Below the pieces are notes generated by a model. It was given only the letters and a program-made list of their open reading frames with translations, was not told the origin of the DNA and made no database searches. The position numbers and the translations under genes were made by a program. Source: Pantoea agglomerans (GTDB lineage Bacteria; Pseudomonadota; Gammaproteobacteria; Enterobacterales; Enterobacteriaceae). From it: a stretch of DNA of 64,000 nt. How positions within the stretch are numbered: the stretch's first letter is position 1; each line of letters begins with the position of its first letter. Below are positions 27,370 through 36,015 of the stretch, one piece after another. The stretch covers positions 2,356,001 to 2,420,000 of the forward strand of contig NZ_CP090207.1 of NCBI RefSeq assembly GCF_021397715.1, given 5' to 3'.

Positions 27370-29445
27370 ATGTCAAACAGTAAGCGTTTTGAAATCACGG
27401 CGGGCTACAGCCATCAGCTTGGGGCAAACTTTGATGGTCAGGGCGTTAACTTCGCCCTGTTCAGCGCCCATGCCGAGCGGGTCGAGCTTTGTCTTTACGA
27501 TCCAGGCGGCAAAAACGAAATTGCCCGGCTGGAACTGCCGGAATTTACCCATGAGGTATGGCACGGCTATGTGCCTGGGCTGCAACCGGGCGCGCTGTAT
27601 GGTTATCGCGTTTACGGTCCCTACGATCCGGAAAACGGCCACCGTTTTAACCCGAATAAGTTACTACTCGATCCCTACGCCCGTGAACTGGCTGGCGACA
27701 TTGAGTGGAACGAGGCGCACTTTGCCTATGACCTCTATCACGAAGACAAAGATCTGACCTTTGACAGCCGCGACAGCGCGCCGTTTACCCCTAAATGCCG
27801 GGTGATCGATCCGAATGAGTTTGACTGGCAGGATAAGCATCGTCCCAACGTGCCCTGGCCGAAGACGGTGATTTATGAAACTCACGTTAAAGGCTTCACC
27901 CAGCTCAACACCGCGCTGCCTCCGGAAATGCGCGGCACCTTCGATGGCATGAGCCACAAATCCACCGTCGATTACATCAAAAGTCTGGGCATCACCTCTG
28001 TCGAACTGCTGCCGGTACACTGGTTCCCGGACGATCAGCATCTGCTGGACAAAGGGCTGAAAAACTTCTGGGGCTACAACACGCTCGGCTTCTTCGCACC
28101 CGCTACCCGTTACTTCGGTCCGCGCGGTATTCAGGGCTTCCGTGACATGGTGCGCGCATTCCACGATGCCGGTATCGAGGTGATTCTCGACGTGGTCTAT
28201 AACCACACCGCCGAAGGGAATGAGCTGGGCCCGACGCTGTCGTTTAAAGGCATTGATAACTTCTCTTACTACCGCACCCTGCCCGACCAGCATCGTTACT
28301 ACATCAACGATACCGGCACCGGCAACACCGTGAATACCTCGCATCCACGGGTGCTGCAGATGGTGATGGATTCGCTGCGTTACTGGTCTGAATCGATGCA
28401 TATCGACGGTTTCCGCTTCGATCTCGGCACCATTCTCGGCCGCGAACCCGAAGGATTCGACCCACGCGGCGGCTTCTTTGATGCCGTGATGCAGGACCCG
28501 ATTCTGTCACAGAAAAAACTGATTGGTGAACCCTGGGATATCGGTCCGGGCGGCTATCAGGTCGGTGGCTTCCCGCCGGGCTGGGCAGAGTGGAACGACC
28601 AGTACCGCGATACGGTGCGCGATTACTGGAAAGGCAACAACGTCTCGACCGACTTCGCGGCGCGTCTGCTGGGATCGGGCGATCTCTACGACCAGCGCGG
28701 TCGCCGTCCGTGGGCCAGCGTCAACTTCATCACCGCTCACGATGGCTTCACCCTCAACGATCTGGTGTCGTATAACGACAAGCACAACGATGAGAATGGC
28801 GAGGACAACAACGACGGGCACAACGATAACCGTTCTTACAACTACGGCGCGGAAGGTCCGACCGACGATGAGAACATTAACGCGGTGCGCGAACGTCAGA
28901 AGCGTAATTTCCTCGCTACTCTGATTTTCTCACACGGGACCCCGATGCTGCTGGCGGGCGATGAGTTTGGCCGCAGCCAGCTGGGTAACAACAACGGCTA
29001 CTGCCAGGATAGCGAAATCTCCTGGGTTCACTGGGATAACCTGCCGGAGTCCGCCGAGGCGCTGCGTGAATTTACCCGTCAGATCCTGAAGTTGCGCGCC
29101 GATCAGCCACTGCTGCGCCGTGAAAACTGGCGCGATGGCATGGATATCAAATGGTTCAACGCCGGTGGCGGTTTCCAGCAGGCGGAACAGTGGGATGAAG
29201 GCTCAACGCTGGGCGTCTACATCGGGCGGCCGGACCTGCAAACTGAAGAAGGCATCTGGCACGACGTCCTGATGCTGTTCAATCCGTTTGAAGGCAATGT
29301 GCCGTTCCAGATTCCGCAGTTTGGCGAAGGCGGCTGGGTGCTGGAGCTGACCACCAGCGATACCGCGAAGCGCGGTCTGGTGATCACCAAAGAGAAGGAT
29401 TTCGAGCTGGAAGGCCGCAGCTTCGCCCTGTTCAGACGTCCGTAG
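27370..29445 (+). CDS. glgX: Glycogen debranching enzyme GlgX/TreX
   Basis: The 691-residue protein has an N-terminal CBM48 domain (about 15-110) and a GH13 isoamylase-type barrel with Asp351 (HIDGFRFDLGTILG), Glu387 (LIGEPWDIGPGGYQVG) and Asp458 (FITAHDGFTLND). It cuts alpha-1,6 branches of limit dextrins, giving linear chains for TreY. It follows treY after 62 bp, with AACGAGG before the ATG. In E. coli glgX belongs to the glg operon; its place here next to treZY identifies it as the TreX of the TreXYZ route. Confidence 0.94.
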   Translation: MSNSKRFEITAGYSHQLGANFDGQGVNFALFSAHAERVELCLYDPGGKNEIARLELPEFTHEVWHGYVPGLQPGALYGYRVYGPYDPENGHRFNPNKLLLDPYARELAGDIEWNEAHFAYDLYHEDKDLTFDSRDSAPFTPKCRVIDPNEFDWQDKHRPNVPWPKTVIYETHVKGFTQLNTALPPEMRGTFDGMSHKSTVDYIKSLGITSVELLPVHWFPDDQHLLDKGLKNFWGYNTLGFFAPATRYFGPRGIQGFRDMVRAFHDAGIEVILDVVYNHTAEGNELGPTLSFKGIDNFSYYRTLPDQHRYYINDTGTGNTVNTSHPRVLQMVMDSLRYWSESMHIDGFRFDLGTILGREPEGFDPRGGFFDAVMQDPILSQKKLIGEPWDIGPGGYQVGGFPPGWAEWNDQYRDTVRDYWKGNNVSTDFAARLLGSGDLYDQRGRRPWASVNFITAHDGFTLNDLVSYNDKHNDENGEDNNDGHNDNRSYNYGAEGPTDDENINAVRERQKRNFLATLIFSHGTPMLLAGDEFGRSQLGNNNGYCQDSEISWVHWDNLPESAEALREFTRQILKLRADQPLLRRENWRDGMDIKWFNAGGGFQQAEQWDEGSTLGVYIGRPDLQTEEGIWHDVLMLFNPFEGNVPFQIPQFGEGGWVLELTTSDTAKRGLVITKEKDFELEGRSFALFRRP

Positions 29446-29465
29446 GGTTAAGGCAAGGCAATCAG

Positions 29466-29495
29466 GCGCAGCGCATTTCGCGCTGCGCTTGAGTT
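29466..29495 (+). terminator. Probable terminator of treZ-treY-glgX
   Basis: A GC-rich stem (GCGCAGCG at 29466-29473 with CGCTGCGC at 29481-29488) lies 20 bp after the glgX stop and is followed by a T-containing but mixed stretch (TTGAGTTT). A moderate terminator. Confidence 0.55.
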
Positions 29496-29561
29496 TCTGG
29501 CTGTGACTGCCAGGCTTAACCGGTTGTTTACGATGAATATTGATGCTGACAAGGAGGCATA

Positions 29562-30326
29562 ATGTCCAGATTTACGCAGAAGGTTGTGGTTGTGACAGGT
29601 GCCGGCTCCGGTATTGGCGAAGCAGCAGCTAAACGCTTTGCTGAAGAAGGCGCATCGGTGGTGCTGGTGGGACGGACGCAGGAAAAGCTGGAAAAAACCC
29701 ATGCCGGGCTGGCTGCGGGCGATCATCTGGTTGCTGCCTGTGACGTTTCCGACGCTGACCAGGTCAGACAACTGTCAGAAAAAGTACTGGATAAATATGG
29801 CCGGGTTGACGTGCTGGTCAATAACGCCGGGGTGATCGTGCAGGGCCGGATTCATGAGGTCGAACTTGACGCATGGAAAACGCTGATGAAAACCGACCTG
29901 GATGGCGTCTTCCACGGCGTACACTATTTCATGCCCGCCCTGCTGCGCAGCAAAGGCAACGTGGTGAATATCTCCTCGGTTTCCGGTTTAGGCGGTGACT
30001 GGGGCATGAGCATCTATAACGCCGCGAAGGGTGCTATCACCAACTTTACCCGCGCCCTGGCAATGGATTACGGCGCGGACGGCGTGCGGGTCAACGCTAT
30101 CTGCCCGGGCTTTACCTTTACCGATTTAACCGAAGATATGAAAGATAATCAGCCGTTACTGGAGCGCTTTTACGATCGAATCCCGCTGCGGCGTGCCGGA
30201 GAAGCGGACGATATCGCCCGTGCGATTGTCTTTATTGCCAGCGATGAGGCCAGTTATATTACCGGCGTAAACCTGCCGGTGGACGGCGGTATTACCGCTT
30301 CTAACGGCCAGCCTAAACAGGCTTAA
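29562..30326 (+). CDS. Short-chain dehydrogenase/reductase
   Basis: The 254-residue protein has the classical SDR features: cofactor motif TGAGSGIGEAAA (residues 13-24), NNAG in the fourth strand region, catalytic Ser in VNISSVSG and Tyr-x3-Lys in YNAAKGAI, then NAICPGFTFTDL. The ending DGGITASNGQP is typical. The substrate is unknown; relatives act on sugars, alcohols or acyl groups. CAAGGAGGC before the ATG fixes the start. A strong terminator follows. Confidence 0.9.
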   Translation: MSRFTQKVVVVTGAGSGIGEAAAKRFAEEGASVVLVGRTQEKLEKTHAGLAAGDHLVAACDVSDADQVRQLSEKVLDKYGRVDVLVNNAGVIVQGRIHEVELDAWKTLMKTDLDGVFHGVHYFMPALLRSKGNVVNISSVSGLGGDWGMSIYNAAKGAITNFTRALAMDYGADGVRVNAICPGFTFTDLTEDMKDNQPLLERFYDRIPLRRAGEADDIARAIVFIASDEASYITGVNLPVDGGITASNGQPKQA

Positions 30327-30345
30327 TCGTCTCCGCTATATAATC

Positions 30346-30376
30346 AAAAAGGCAGCGTATTCACGCTGCCTTTTTT
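30346..30376. terminator. Bidirectional Rho-independent terminator
   Basis: AAAAAGGCAGCGT (30346-30358) pairs with ACGCTGCCTTTTT with a 4-nt loop and is flanked by A and T runs, so it can stop transcripts from both sides, here the dehydrogenase gene and the convergent small gene. Confidence 0.9.
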
Positions 30377-30453
30377 CTGTTTATTAATTGCCGCGACTCA
30401 CGGCTTATTGATTATCTGCCGATCCAGGCCGTCACGCTGTAGCGACAGCGGAA

Positions 30454-30726
30454 TTAATGTTTAGGCGTGTGACGGGTTGGCGTTGCGGCGCGCGCAGGCT
30501 TAATTACCGTACTACTGGTGGGGCAGATAAAATTATTCAGGCAAACACTGCACATAGTGGCATTAGCGTGATGAATTTTCGCAACGGTTAATGCCTGTTG
30601 ACGGGTATAAAGCGAACCAATAAACACGCGCTTATCGCTTTTTAACAGATTAACGCAACCTTCTTTGTGTAAAATCCATCCACCCATGGGACGTGGGCAC
30701 AGATAATAATAACTGGCTTTGAGCAT
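30454..30726 (-). CDS. Small Cys-containing hypothetical protein, 90 aa
   Basis: Not recognised. The start at 30726 has AGGA 8 nt upstream; the ATG at 30735 overlaps that site. The product reads MLKASYYYLCPRPMGGWILHKEGCVNLLKSDKR, later MCSVCLNNFICP, and ends in a basic Pro/Thr-rich tail. Five cysteines, one pair as C-x2-C with a third five residues on, hint at metal binding. E. coli has no obvious counterpart that I know. Confidence 0.6.
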   Translation of the reverse strand: MLKASYYYLCPRPMGGWILHKEGCVNLLKSDKRVFIGSLYTRQQALTVAKIHHANATMCSVCLNNFICPTSSTVIKPARAATPTRHTPKH

Positions 30727-30735
30727 GGTATTCAT

Positions 30736-31232
30736 CCTAATCGTTGCTGTATGTATCTTAAAAAAACCGACAAAATTCGTAAGGGCTTATGTTTTTATCT
30801 GAAGCTTTATTAAACTAACTGAGAGTTATGCTTAAAACCACTTTATTGTACCGGTTAAACTGACTTTGAGATTTAGCCGTTTTCAGAGACCTGAGTCGCT
30901 TTAGTCGCTCAGTGCGACATAACCCCGGCTTTGCCTCCCCGCCGCCAGTCCCATTCAGCCTGCTAATCAATATCGCTGATAAATCATTCTAAAATAAATG
31001 ATTAAAATCAAAACTTTAACTCAATAACCCCTGCGACCGCATCCGAAGATGACACGGGTTGGATTAACCTGGCTGTGGCAAAAAGTGGACGCCGTCAGGT
31101 CAACGATGAGCGCTCATAAACTGAAGCATAATCGTCCGGTCATTATCTGCTGGCCTCAAAAAAGCGCAGCCGGAACAGAGCCTGACTGTGAGGTTTATCA
31201 GTTAAGGCGCACGCAACAAAAGTGAACGCACC
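30736..31232. other. Intergenic stretch, about 500 bp, AT-rich
   Basis: No supported gene was seen. A 58-codon plus-strand frame at 31049-31225 lacks a ribosome site and family resemblance. The right end leads into the tetR promoter. Confidence 0.4.
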
Positions 31233-31261
31233 TTGAAAAAGTAAAACGATCGGTTTACTTT
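31233..31261 (+). promoter_or_regulatory. Promoter of the tetR-MFS operon, apparently leaderless
   Basis: TTGAAA (31233-31238), a 17-bp spacer and TACTTT (31256-31261) form a good sigma-70 promoter. The expected transcription start, 6-7 nt further, coincides with the ATG at 31268, so the transcript would have no 5' leader. This agrees with the absence of a Shine-Dalgarno sequence before that ATG. Confidence 0.55.
31239..31260. promoter_or_regulatory. Putative TetR-family autoregulatory operator
   Basis: A 22-bp palindrome with 10 of 11 positions matching; outer arms AAGTAAA and TTTACTT, centre CGATCG. It fills the spacer between -35 and -10, where a bound repressor would block RNA polymerase. 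Autoregulation by the TetR gene starting at 31268 is the simplest reading. Confidence 0.7.
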
Positions 31262-31267
31262 TAAACT

Positions 31268-31810
31268 ATGAAAAAGAGAGACGATATTATTCAGGCGGCC
31301 GAGCGGGTGTTCTATGCCAGCGGTTTTCACGCCACCAGTACCGACCAGATTTGCCGCGAGGCGGGCGTCTCCACGCGCACGCTTTACCATCACTTTGCCT
31401 CCAGGGAGGCACTGACCGCTGCGGTGATGCACGCCCGGGAACAACGCTTTATGGCGGACCTCTGTGCGCCACAGCAGCCAGAAGCGATTGCCCGGCTGTT
31501 TCAGGTGCTGGGCGAGTGGACGCAGGCGAATGGCGCGAAAGGCTGCTTCTTTCTCAAAGCCTGGGGCGAATATGCCGAGCGGGATGCCACTCTCGCCGGT
31601 CAGGCGCTGGCCTTTCGCACCACGCTGCGTGACTACATTCGCGACTGCGTCACCGCAGTACAGGGAAAAGAGAATCGGCTGCTGAGCGACGCCATCTGGA
31701 TGCTGTTTGAAGGAGCGATTACTTCGGCGCTGATTATCGGTCATGCTGCCGCCAATCAGGCCGGCACCCTGGCCATCCAGCTGCTGCAACCGCAGGGCGC
31801 GGCGGAATGA
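31268..31810 (+). CDS. TetR/AcrR-family regulator
   Basis: The 180-residue protein has an N-terminal helix-turn-helix: MKKRDDIIQAAERVFYASGFHATSTDQICREAGVSTRTLYHHFASREAL, with TLYHHF in the recognition helix. The C-terminal domain (KGCFFLKAWGEYA) resembles regulators of small drug or electrophile efflux genes. Its stop overlaps the next start (ATGA), coupling it to the MFS transporter, whose expression it probably represses through the palindrome at 31239-31260. Confidence 0.9.
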   Translation: MKKRDDIIQAAERVFYASGFHATSTDQICREAGVSTRTLYHHFASREALTAAVMHAREQRFMADLCAPQQPEAIARLFQVLGEWTQANGAKGCFFLKAWGEYAERDATLAGQALAFRTTLRDYIRDCVTAVQGKENRLLSDAIWMLFEGAITSALIIGHAAANQAGTLAIQLLQPQGAAE

Positions 31811-33000
31811 GGTCCGCGAGCGCACTGGCGCTGACCGGATTTAGCCTGATTGCGGTGACCTATGGCATGGCGAGATTTTCGTGGGGGCTGATGCTGCCTG
31901 CGATTTCGGCCGATATTCCGTTGAGCCCGCAGCGGGCAGGTTTGCTCTCTGCCTGCAGCTTTGTGGCTTACTGCCTGACCATTCTGGCGGCGGCCTCGCT
32001 GGCGCGACGGTGGGGTTCGCGCCGCGCCGCACTGCTGGCGTCGCTCTGCGCAGCGACAGGGCTGCTGCTGCTTGCCTGTGCCTCTTCCGCGCTGCTGCTG
32101 GCGATCGGGCTGTTTATCGCCGGACTCAGTTCTGGCCTGGCGTCTCCGGCGCTGGCTGCCGCCGTCAGTCAGCGGATCAGCCCTGCCCGGCAGCCGCGCA
32201 TCAATACCCTGCTCAATGCCGGAACCAGTGGCGGAATCATGCTGACGGTACCTGTGCTGGCGGCCTTACCGGGCGGCTGGCGGGCGTCCTGTCTGCTGTT
32301 CGCCCTGCTGGCGCTGGTGTCTATATGGCCGATCATGCGCGCACTGCCCGGTGAGGCGGCCGCTGCTGGCGCGACCCGCCAGCCCTGGCATCAGCAACTG
32401 TTTCGCCGTTCAATGATCCGCCTGATCGCCATTGCCTTCGTGTCCGGCCTGGCGAGCGCCGCCTGGTGGAGCTTCGGCTCAGCCCTGCTGCGCCAGCATG
32501 TCGGCCTGGAACCCGCCACCACCCGCCTGCTGTGGCTGGTGGCAGGCGGCGCGGGCATTATCGGCGTGGCTACCGGGCCGGTCGCAGCCTGGATCGGTCT
32601 GAACGCCGTTTACCGGCTGTCGCTGTCAGCGATGGCGCTGCCACTGCTGGTCATCGCCTTCAGCCACGGTAATTCCGTCGGCTTACTGATAGCGGTGGCC
32701 TGTTGCGGTGCCGGTTACGTCACGCTGTCAGGGGTGCTGCTGGTCTGGGGCGCGCAGGCCACCGAAGAGGAACCTGCAACCGGCGTCGGCATGTTGTTTT
32801 TCATGCTGGCTGTCGGCCAGGTAACGGGATCGCTGCTGTTTGGTCAGGGGTATGCTGCGCTGGGTGCGGTCACTACTCTGGTTCTGTTTGCTGCCAGCGC
32901 GCTGCTGTTGCTCTTTTTTGCGCCGCCAGAAACCGCAGATTCTGAAGGCAAAAAAAACCCGCACGCTGCGGCTGAAATAACGTTACAGAGAAAACGCTGA
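31807..33000 (+). CDS. MFS transporter, YbfB/YjiJ type
   Basis: The 397-residue protein has about 12 hydrophobic segments, MFS-type loop residues (LARRWGSRRAAL between segments 2 and 3) and the start pattern TGFSLIAVTYGMARFSWGLMLPAI common to the YbfB/YjiJ group. It is an inner-membrane exporter or importer with unknown substrate. Being coupled to its own TetR repressor suggests export of a toxic or signalling compound. Confidence 0.88.
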   Translation: MRSASALALTGFSLIAVTYGMARFSWGLMLPAISADIPLSPQRAGLLSACSFVAYCLTILAAASLARRWGSRRAALLASLCAATGLLLLACASSALLLAIGLFIAGLSSGLASPALAAAVSQRISPARQPRINTLLNAGTSGGIMLTVPVLAALPGGWRASCLLFALLALVSIWPIMRALPGEAAAAGATRQPWHQQLFRRSMIRLIAIAFVSGLASAAWWSFGSALLRQHVGLEPATTRLLWLVAGGAGIIGVATGPVAAWIGLNAVYRLSLSAMALPLLVIAFSHGNSVGLLIAVACCGAGYVTLSGVLLVWGAQATEEEPATGVGMLFFMLAVGQVTGSLLFGQGYAALGAVTTLVLFAASALLLLFFAPPETADSEGKKNPHAAAEITLQRKR

Positions 33001-33126
33001 CCTGACTGGGCAGCACGGCCAGAACGACGTTCACGCTTTTGCGGCGAATCGGTGTTTAATCGGTTGTGCGAAAGCAATAAAACAAATAAACCCACAGCCG
33101 CCTGTTTTCATTCCTGCGCTGATAAA

Positions 33127-33360
33127 TCAGATAACGCGGATATTATTAATTCTCGGATTAATCGTCTGGTTTAACAGATCCTGTTCCGGCCCCAGATAAT
33201 AAGGCACGGCGCACTGCTTACCATCTTTGGTAAAAATAACCTGGTTATCATGCAGAAACAGCGCAGTGAAATGGCCCAGCACCACGCCATTTAATTCAAA
33301 ACAGTATTTTCTGGCTTCACGAAGCCCCTGCTTGCTATTCAGAAAATCAACAAATCGCAT
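33127..33360 (-). CDS. Small hypothetical protein, 77 aa
   Basis: Not recognised. AGGAGA precedes a GTG-ATG pair at 33363/33360. The product starts MRFVDFLNSKQGLREARKYCFEL and shows short beta-like strands (GVVLGHFTALFLHDNQVIFTK..KQCAVPYYLG). No signal peptide or membrane segment. A longer form from 33387 is open but bypasses the ribosome site. Confidence 0.55.
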   Translation of the reverse strand: MRFVDFLNSKQGLREARKYCFELNGVVLGHFTALFLHDNQVIFTKDGKQCAVPYYLGPEQDLLNQTINPRINNIRVI

Positions 33361-33659
33361 CACGCTGCGTCTCCTGGCAAATTTCATCCGCTCTGCTTGT
33401 TTATTTATTACACAGAGATCAGGCGGAGGATAATATCCGTAAGCGCAGCGCGGATCATTATGCTGGCGCGGTTTTCAGAAAAGACTGAATAGCCAATAAT
33501 CAGTCAGGCTGAACAGATCAAATAACCTCAGCATTCTTCCCCGACTGACGCGGTCAGAGGAAATCGTTATGGTGCGGTCTGTGCATATTGCGCGGCAAAA
33601 GCGCGCGCTTTATTGTGGTTTTTTAGTCAGCATCACCGTGCAGGGCCAGGAGAGAGATA

Positions 33660-34184
33660 ATGGAAATTTTTGACGCGGATTCACGTCATATCAGGGCGAT
33701 CCAGCAGATTTATGCCTGGCATGTCCTTAACGGCACCGGCTCATTTGAAACCGTTGCGCCGGATGAAGCGGAGATGGCGCAGCGGCTGAATAAGATTCAG
33801 CAGGCGGGCCTGCCGTGGTTCATCGCTGTGAGTGACGGCGAGGTGCGCGGCTTCTGTTATCTGGCGCCCTACCGTCCCCGTCACGCCTATCGTTATACGC
33901 TGGAAGACTCAATCTATATCGATCCACAGTTTCGTCAGCGCGGCGTCGGCTCGCGTTTGCTGCGTCACGCTATCGCCTGGGCTGAACAGGCGGGTTACCG
34001 TCAGTTGATTGCTAATGTCGGAGACAGCGAGAACCGCGCATCGGTTGCTCTGCATTGCGCGGCGGGCTTTGAATTGGTAGGAACGCTGAGGTCGGTCGGC
34101 TTTAAACATGGCCGCTGGCTCGATACCGTTTTCCTGCAGCGAGCGCTGGGTGCCGGGGATGCTCTGCTGCCCGCTGACAATTAA
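33660..34184 (+). CDS. GNAT acetyltransferase, phosphinothricin-acetyltransferase/MnaT type
   Basis: The 174-residue protein matches the PAT/MnaT group: HIRAIQQIYAWHVLNGTGSFE at the N-terminus, YIDPQFRQRGVGSRLLRHAI with the acetyl-CoA pyrophosphate loop, and ANVGDSENRASVALHCAAGFELVGTLRSVGFKHGRWLDTVFLQ. Members acetylate methionine sulfoximine, methionine sulfone or phosphinothricin, so a protective role against glutamine-synthetase inhibitors is plausible. CAGGAGAGA before the ATG supports the start. Confidence 0.9.
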   Translation: MEIFDADSRHIRAIQQIYAWHVLNGTGSFETVAPDEAEMAQRLNKIQQAGLPWFIAVSDGEVRGFCYLAPYRPRHAYRYTLEDSIYIDPQFRQRGVGSRLLRHAIAWAEQAGYRQLIANVGDSENRASVALHCAAGFELVGTLRSVGFKHGRWLDTVFLQRALGAGDALLPADN

Positions 34185-34281
34185 ATGCGTTCCGGAGCAA
34201 TAAAGGCGGCCAGGCCTCGTTCACCGCTGATAAACCTTCTGGTAATGTGTGCGGACAAAAACAAAAAATCCGGAAGCCTTT

Positions 34282-35508
34282 ATGTTGTCGACAATCATTT
34301 ACCGCAGCCATATCGCCGGGCACGTACCGGTGAAATCGCTAAACGATTTGGCGGTAAAAGCTAATAAAATCAATGAATCCTCTGGTATTTCCGGCATTTT
34401 GCTGTTCAACGGCACGCATTTTTTCCAGGTACTGGAAGGTCCGGAACAGGCGGTAAAGGCGATCTATAGCCGGATTTGTCAGGACCCGCGTCATCATAAC
34501 CTGGTGGAACTGATGCGCGATTATGCGCCATCACGCCGCTTCGGCAACGTGGGCATGGAGCTGTTTGACCTGCGGCAACATGATAAAGAGTCAGTGCTGG
34601 ACGCAGTGCTGGCCAGATGCACCACAAAATTCCAGCTCACCTATGCCGATCGCGCGCTGCAGTTTCTGCGGACCTTTGTCGAAGCACGGGAAAAAGAGAA
34701 CTATTTCGAGATCCCGGCTGCCAGCAGCTGGACCTTTATCCGTGATGAATCACCCCGACGCGACGGTGAAGCGGCGCTGATTGCGGCTGATGAAGTGAGT
34801 TTTGCCTTTCAGCCGATTGTCGATCCTCTTGCCTGTGAAATTGTCTCGCTGGAGGCGCTGCTGCGCGGTCCACAGGGTGAACTGCCGCTCGACTATTTTG
34901 CACAGCTGCCGCGCGATCAGATCTACCTGACCGATCTGCAGTCGAAGAAGAGAGCCTTTGCCCAGGCTAAACAGCTGGGCATTGAGGGGCTGACGCTCTC
35001 GATTAATCTGTTGCCGATGACGCTGGTGGAAGTGCCTGATGCAGTGCCGTTCCTGCTGGATGAAATTGCCGCTCAGGGTCTGGTGCCTGAGCAGATCATG
35101 GTGGAGTTCACTGAAAACGAAGTGATCTCCCGCCTTGATGAGTTTGAAGCCGCGATTAAGCAGCTGAAGGCGGCCGGTATCAGCCTGGCGCTGGATGATT
35201 TCGGGGCCGGTTTTGCCGGCCTGTCGCTGCTGACGCGCATCCAGCCGGATAAGATCAAGATCGACCGCAATATTATTAGCGGCGTTCACAAGAGTGGTCC
35301 TAAGCAGGCGATCATTCATGCGATCCTGAAATGCTGCTCCTCACTGGAAATTTCCGTTATCGCCGAAGGCATTGAACAGCCGGAAGAGTGGATGTGGCTG
35401 GAAGCCGCAGGCGTCTCGCAGTTTCAGGGATATCTGTTCGCCAGGCCGCAGCTTAACGGCATCGCGGCGGTCGCCTGGCCAGAACTGAACGCAACCCAGA
35501 TCCTCTGA
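34282..35508 (+). CDS. bluF: BLUF-EAL blue-light photoreceptor, BluF/BlrP1-like
   Basis: The 408-residue protein has an N-terminal BLUF domain (about 1-95) with flavin-site residues Tyr7, Asn31 and Gln49, and a C-terminal EAL domain (about 170-400). It is closely related to E. coli BluF (YcgF) over its whole length. E. coli BluF has lost several EAL catalytic residues and acts instead by removing the BluR repressor. Here the canonical set is present: Glu191 (EALLR), Asn242, Glu275, Asp305-Asp306 (LDDFGAG), Lys326, Glu362 (AEGIEQP) and Gln382. A light-controlled c-di-GMP phosphodiesterase is therefore likely. No BluR-type MerR gene is adjacent. GGAAG supports the ATG at 34282. Confidence 0.94.
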   Translation: MLSTIIYRSHIAGHVPVKSLNDLAVKANKINESSGISGILLFNGTHFFQVLEGPEQAVKAIYSRICQDPRHHNLVELMRDYAPSRRFGNVGMELFDLRQHDKESVLDAVLARCTTKFQLTYADRALQFLRTFVEAREKENYFEIPAASSWTFIRDESPRRDGEAALIAADEVSFAFQPIVDPLACEIVSLEALLRGPQGELPLDYFAQLPRDQIYLTDLQSKKRAFAQAKQLGIEGLTLSINLLPMTLVEVPDAVPFLLDEIAAQGLVPEQIMVEFTENEVISRLDEFEAAIKQLKAAGISLALDDFGAGFAGLSLLTRIQPDKIKIDRNIISGVHKSGPKQAIIHAILKCCSSLEISVIAEGIEQPEEWMWLEAAGVSQFQGYLFARPQLNGIAAVAWPELNATQIL

Positions 35509-35566
35509 CGTCATCGCACAGTCTGCGATTTAGACGAATCTGTCCCGCCCCGCCTTGCCGGATCGG

Positions 35567-35598
35567 CCCGGTGCTGCTAATAAATAAGCAGCACCGGG
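35567..35598 (+). terminator. Long hairpin downstream of bluF
   Basis: CCCGGTGCTGCT (35567-35578) pairs perfectly with AGCAGCACCGGG (35587-35598) over 12 bp with an AT-only 8-nt loop, 58 bp past the bluF stop. The stem is strong but no T-run follows, so it may protect a 3' end rather than terminate. Confidence 0.5.
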
Positions 35599-35756
35599 TG
35601 ATGATCTTCATCTCTCTGTCATCTCCCGGCTGCAAAGTCAGCCATTATCAACCCGTTATTACCCCCGATGTTTAGCAGTCAGATGTTCAGTGTTTAGGCC
35701 GACGCAGCGCGCACAGCGTGCAACGTGACTCCCAGGGACAGCATTTGAGGAACTGA

Positions 35757-35990
35757 ATGAAGCACATCATCCGCGGTGATAAAGAGCCCGCCCATATCCT
35801 GGCCGCAACGCGTGCGCTCGAAGCGCACTATTCTCGCTATGGAGAAGGCAATAAATACCACCCCATCATCTATTCCATCGCCTATCGCAGCCGGTATTAC
35901 CAGGTTGAAGTCATTACCCGCCGTGAAACCATGGTTGCCACGGTGATCACCGGCGTGCGCAATCTGACCCATCTCTCGGGCGCAGCCTGA
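35757..35990 (+). CDS. Small DUF4060-like protein, 77 aa
   Basis: The product begins MKHIIRGDKEPAHILAATRALEAHYSRYGEGNKYHP and contains YSIAYRSRYYQVEVITRRETMVATVITGVRNL. This resembles the DUF4060 small proteins of enterobacteria and their phages (pattern VEV...T.YVATV..G.R.L). The function is unknown. It marks the right end of the accessory block, just before anmK on the opposite strand. Confidence 0.6.
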   Translation: MKHIIRGDKEPAHILAATRALEAHYSRYGEGNKYHPIIYSIAYRSRYYQVEVITRRETMVATVITGVRNLTHLSGAA

Positions 35991-36015
35991 CAGACGGCGT
36001 ATCCCTTCATCAAAC

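Noticed and set aside
31049..31225. 58-codon plus-strand frame upstream of the tetR gene
   Set aside because: No Shine-Dalgarno, no hydrophobic or domain pattern, and codon use is not convincing. It may be part of the promoter region only.
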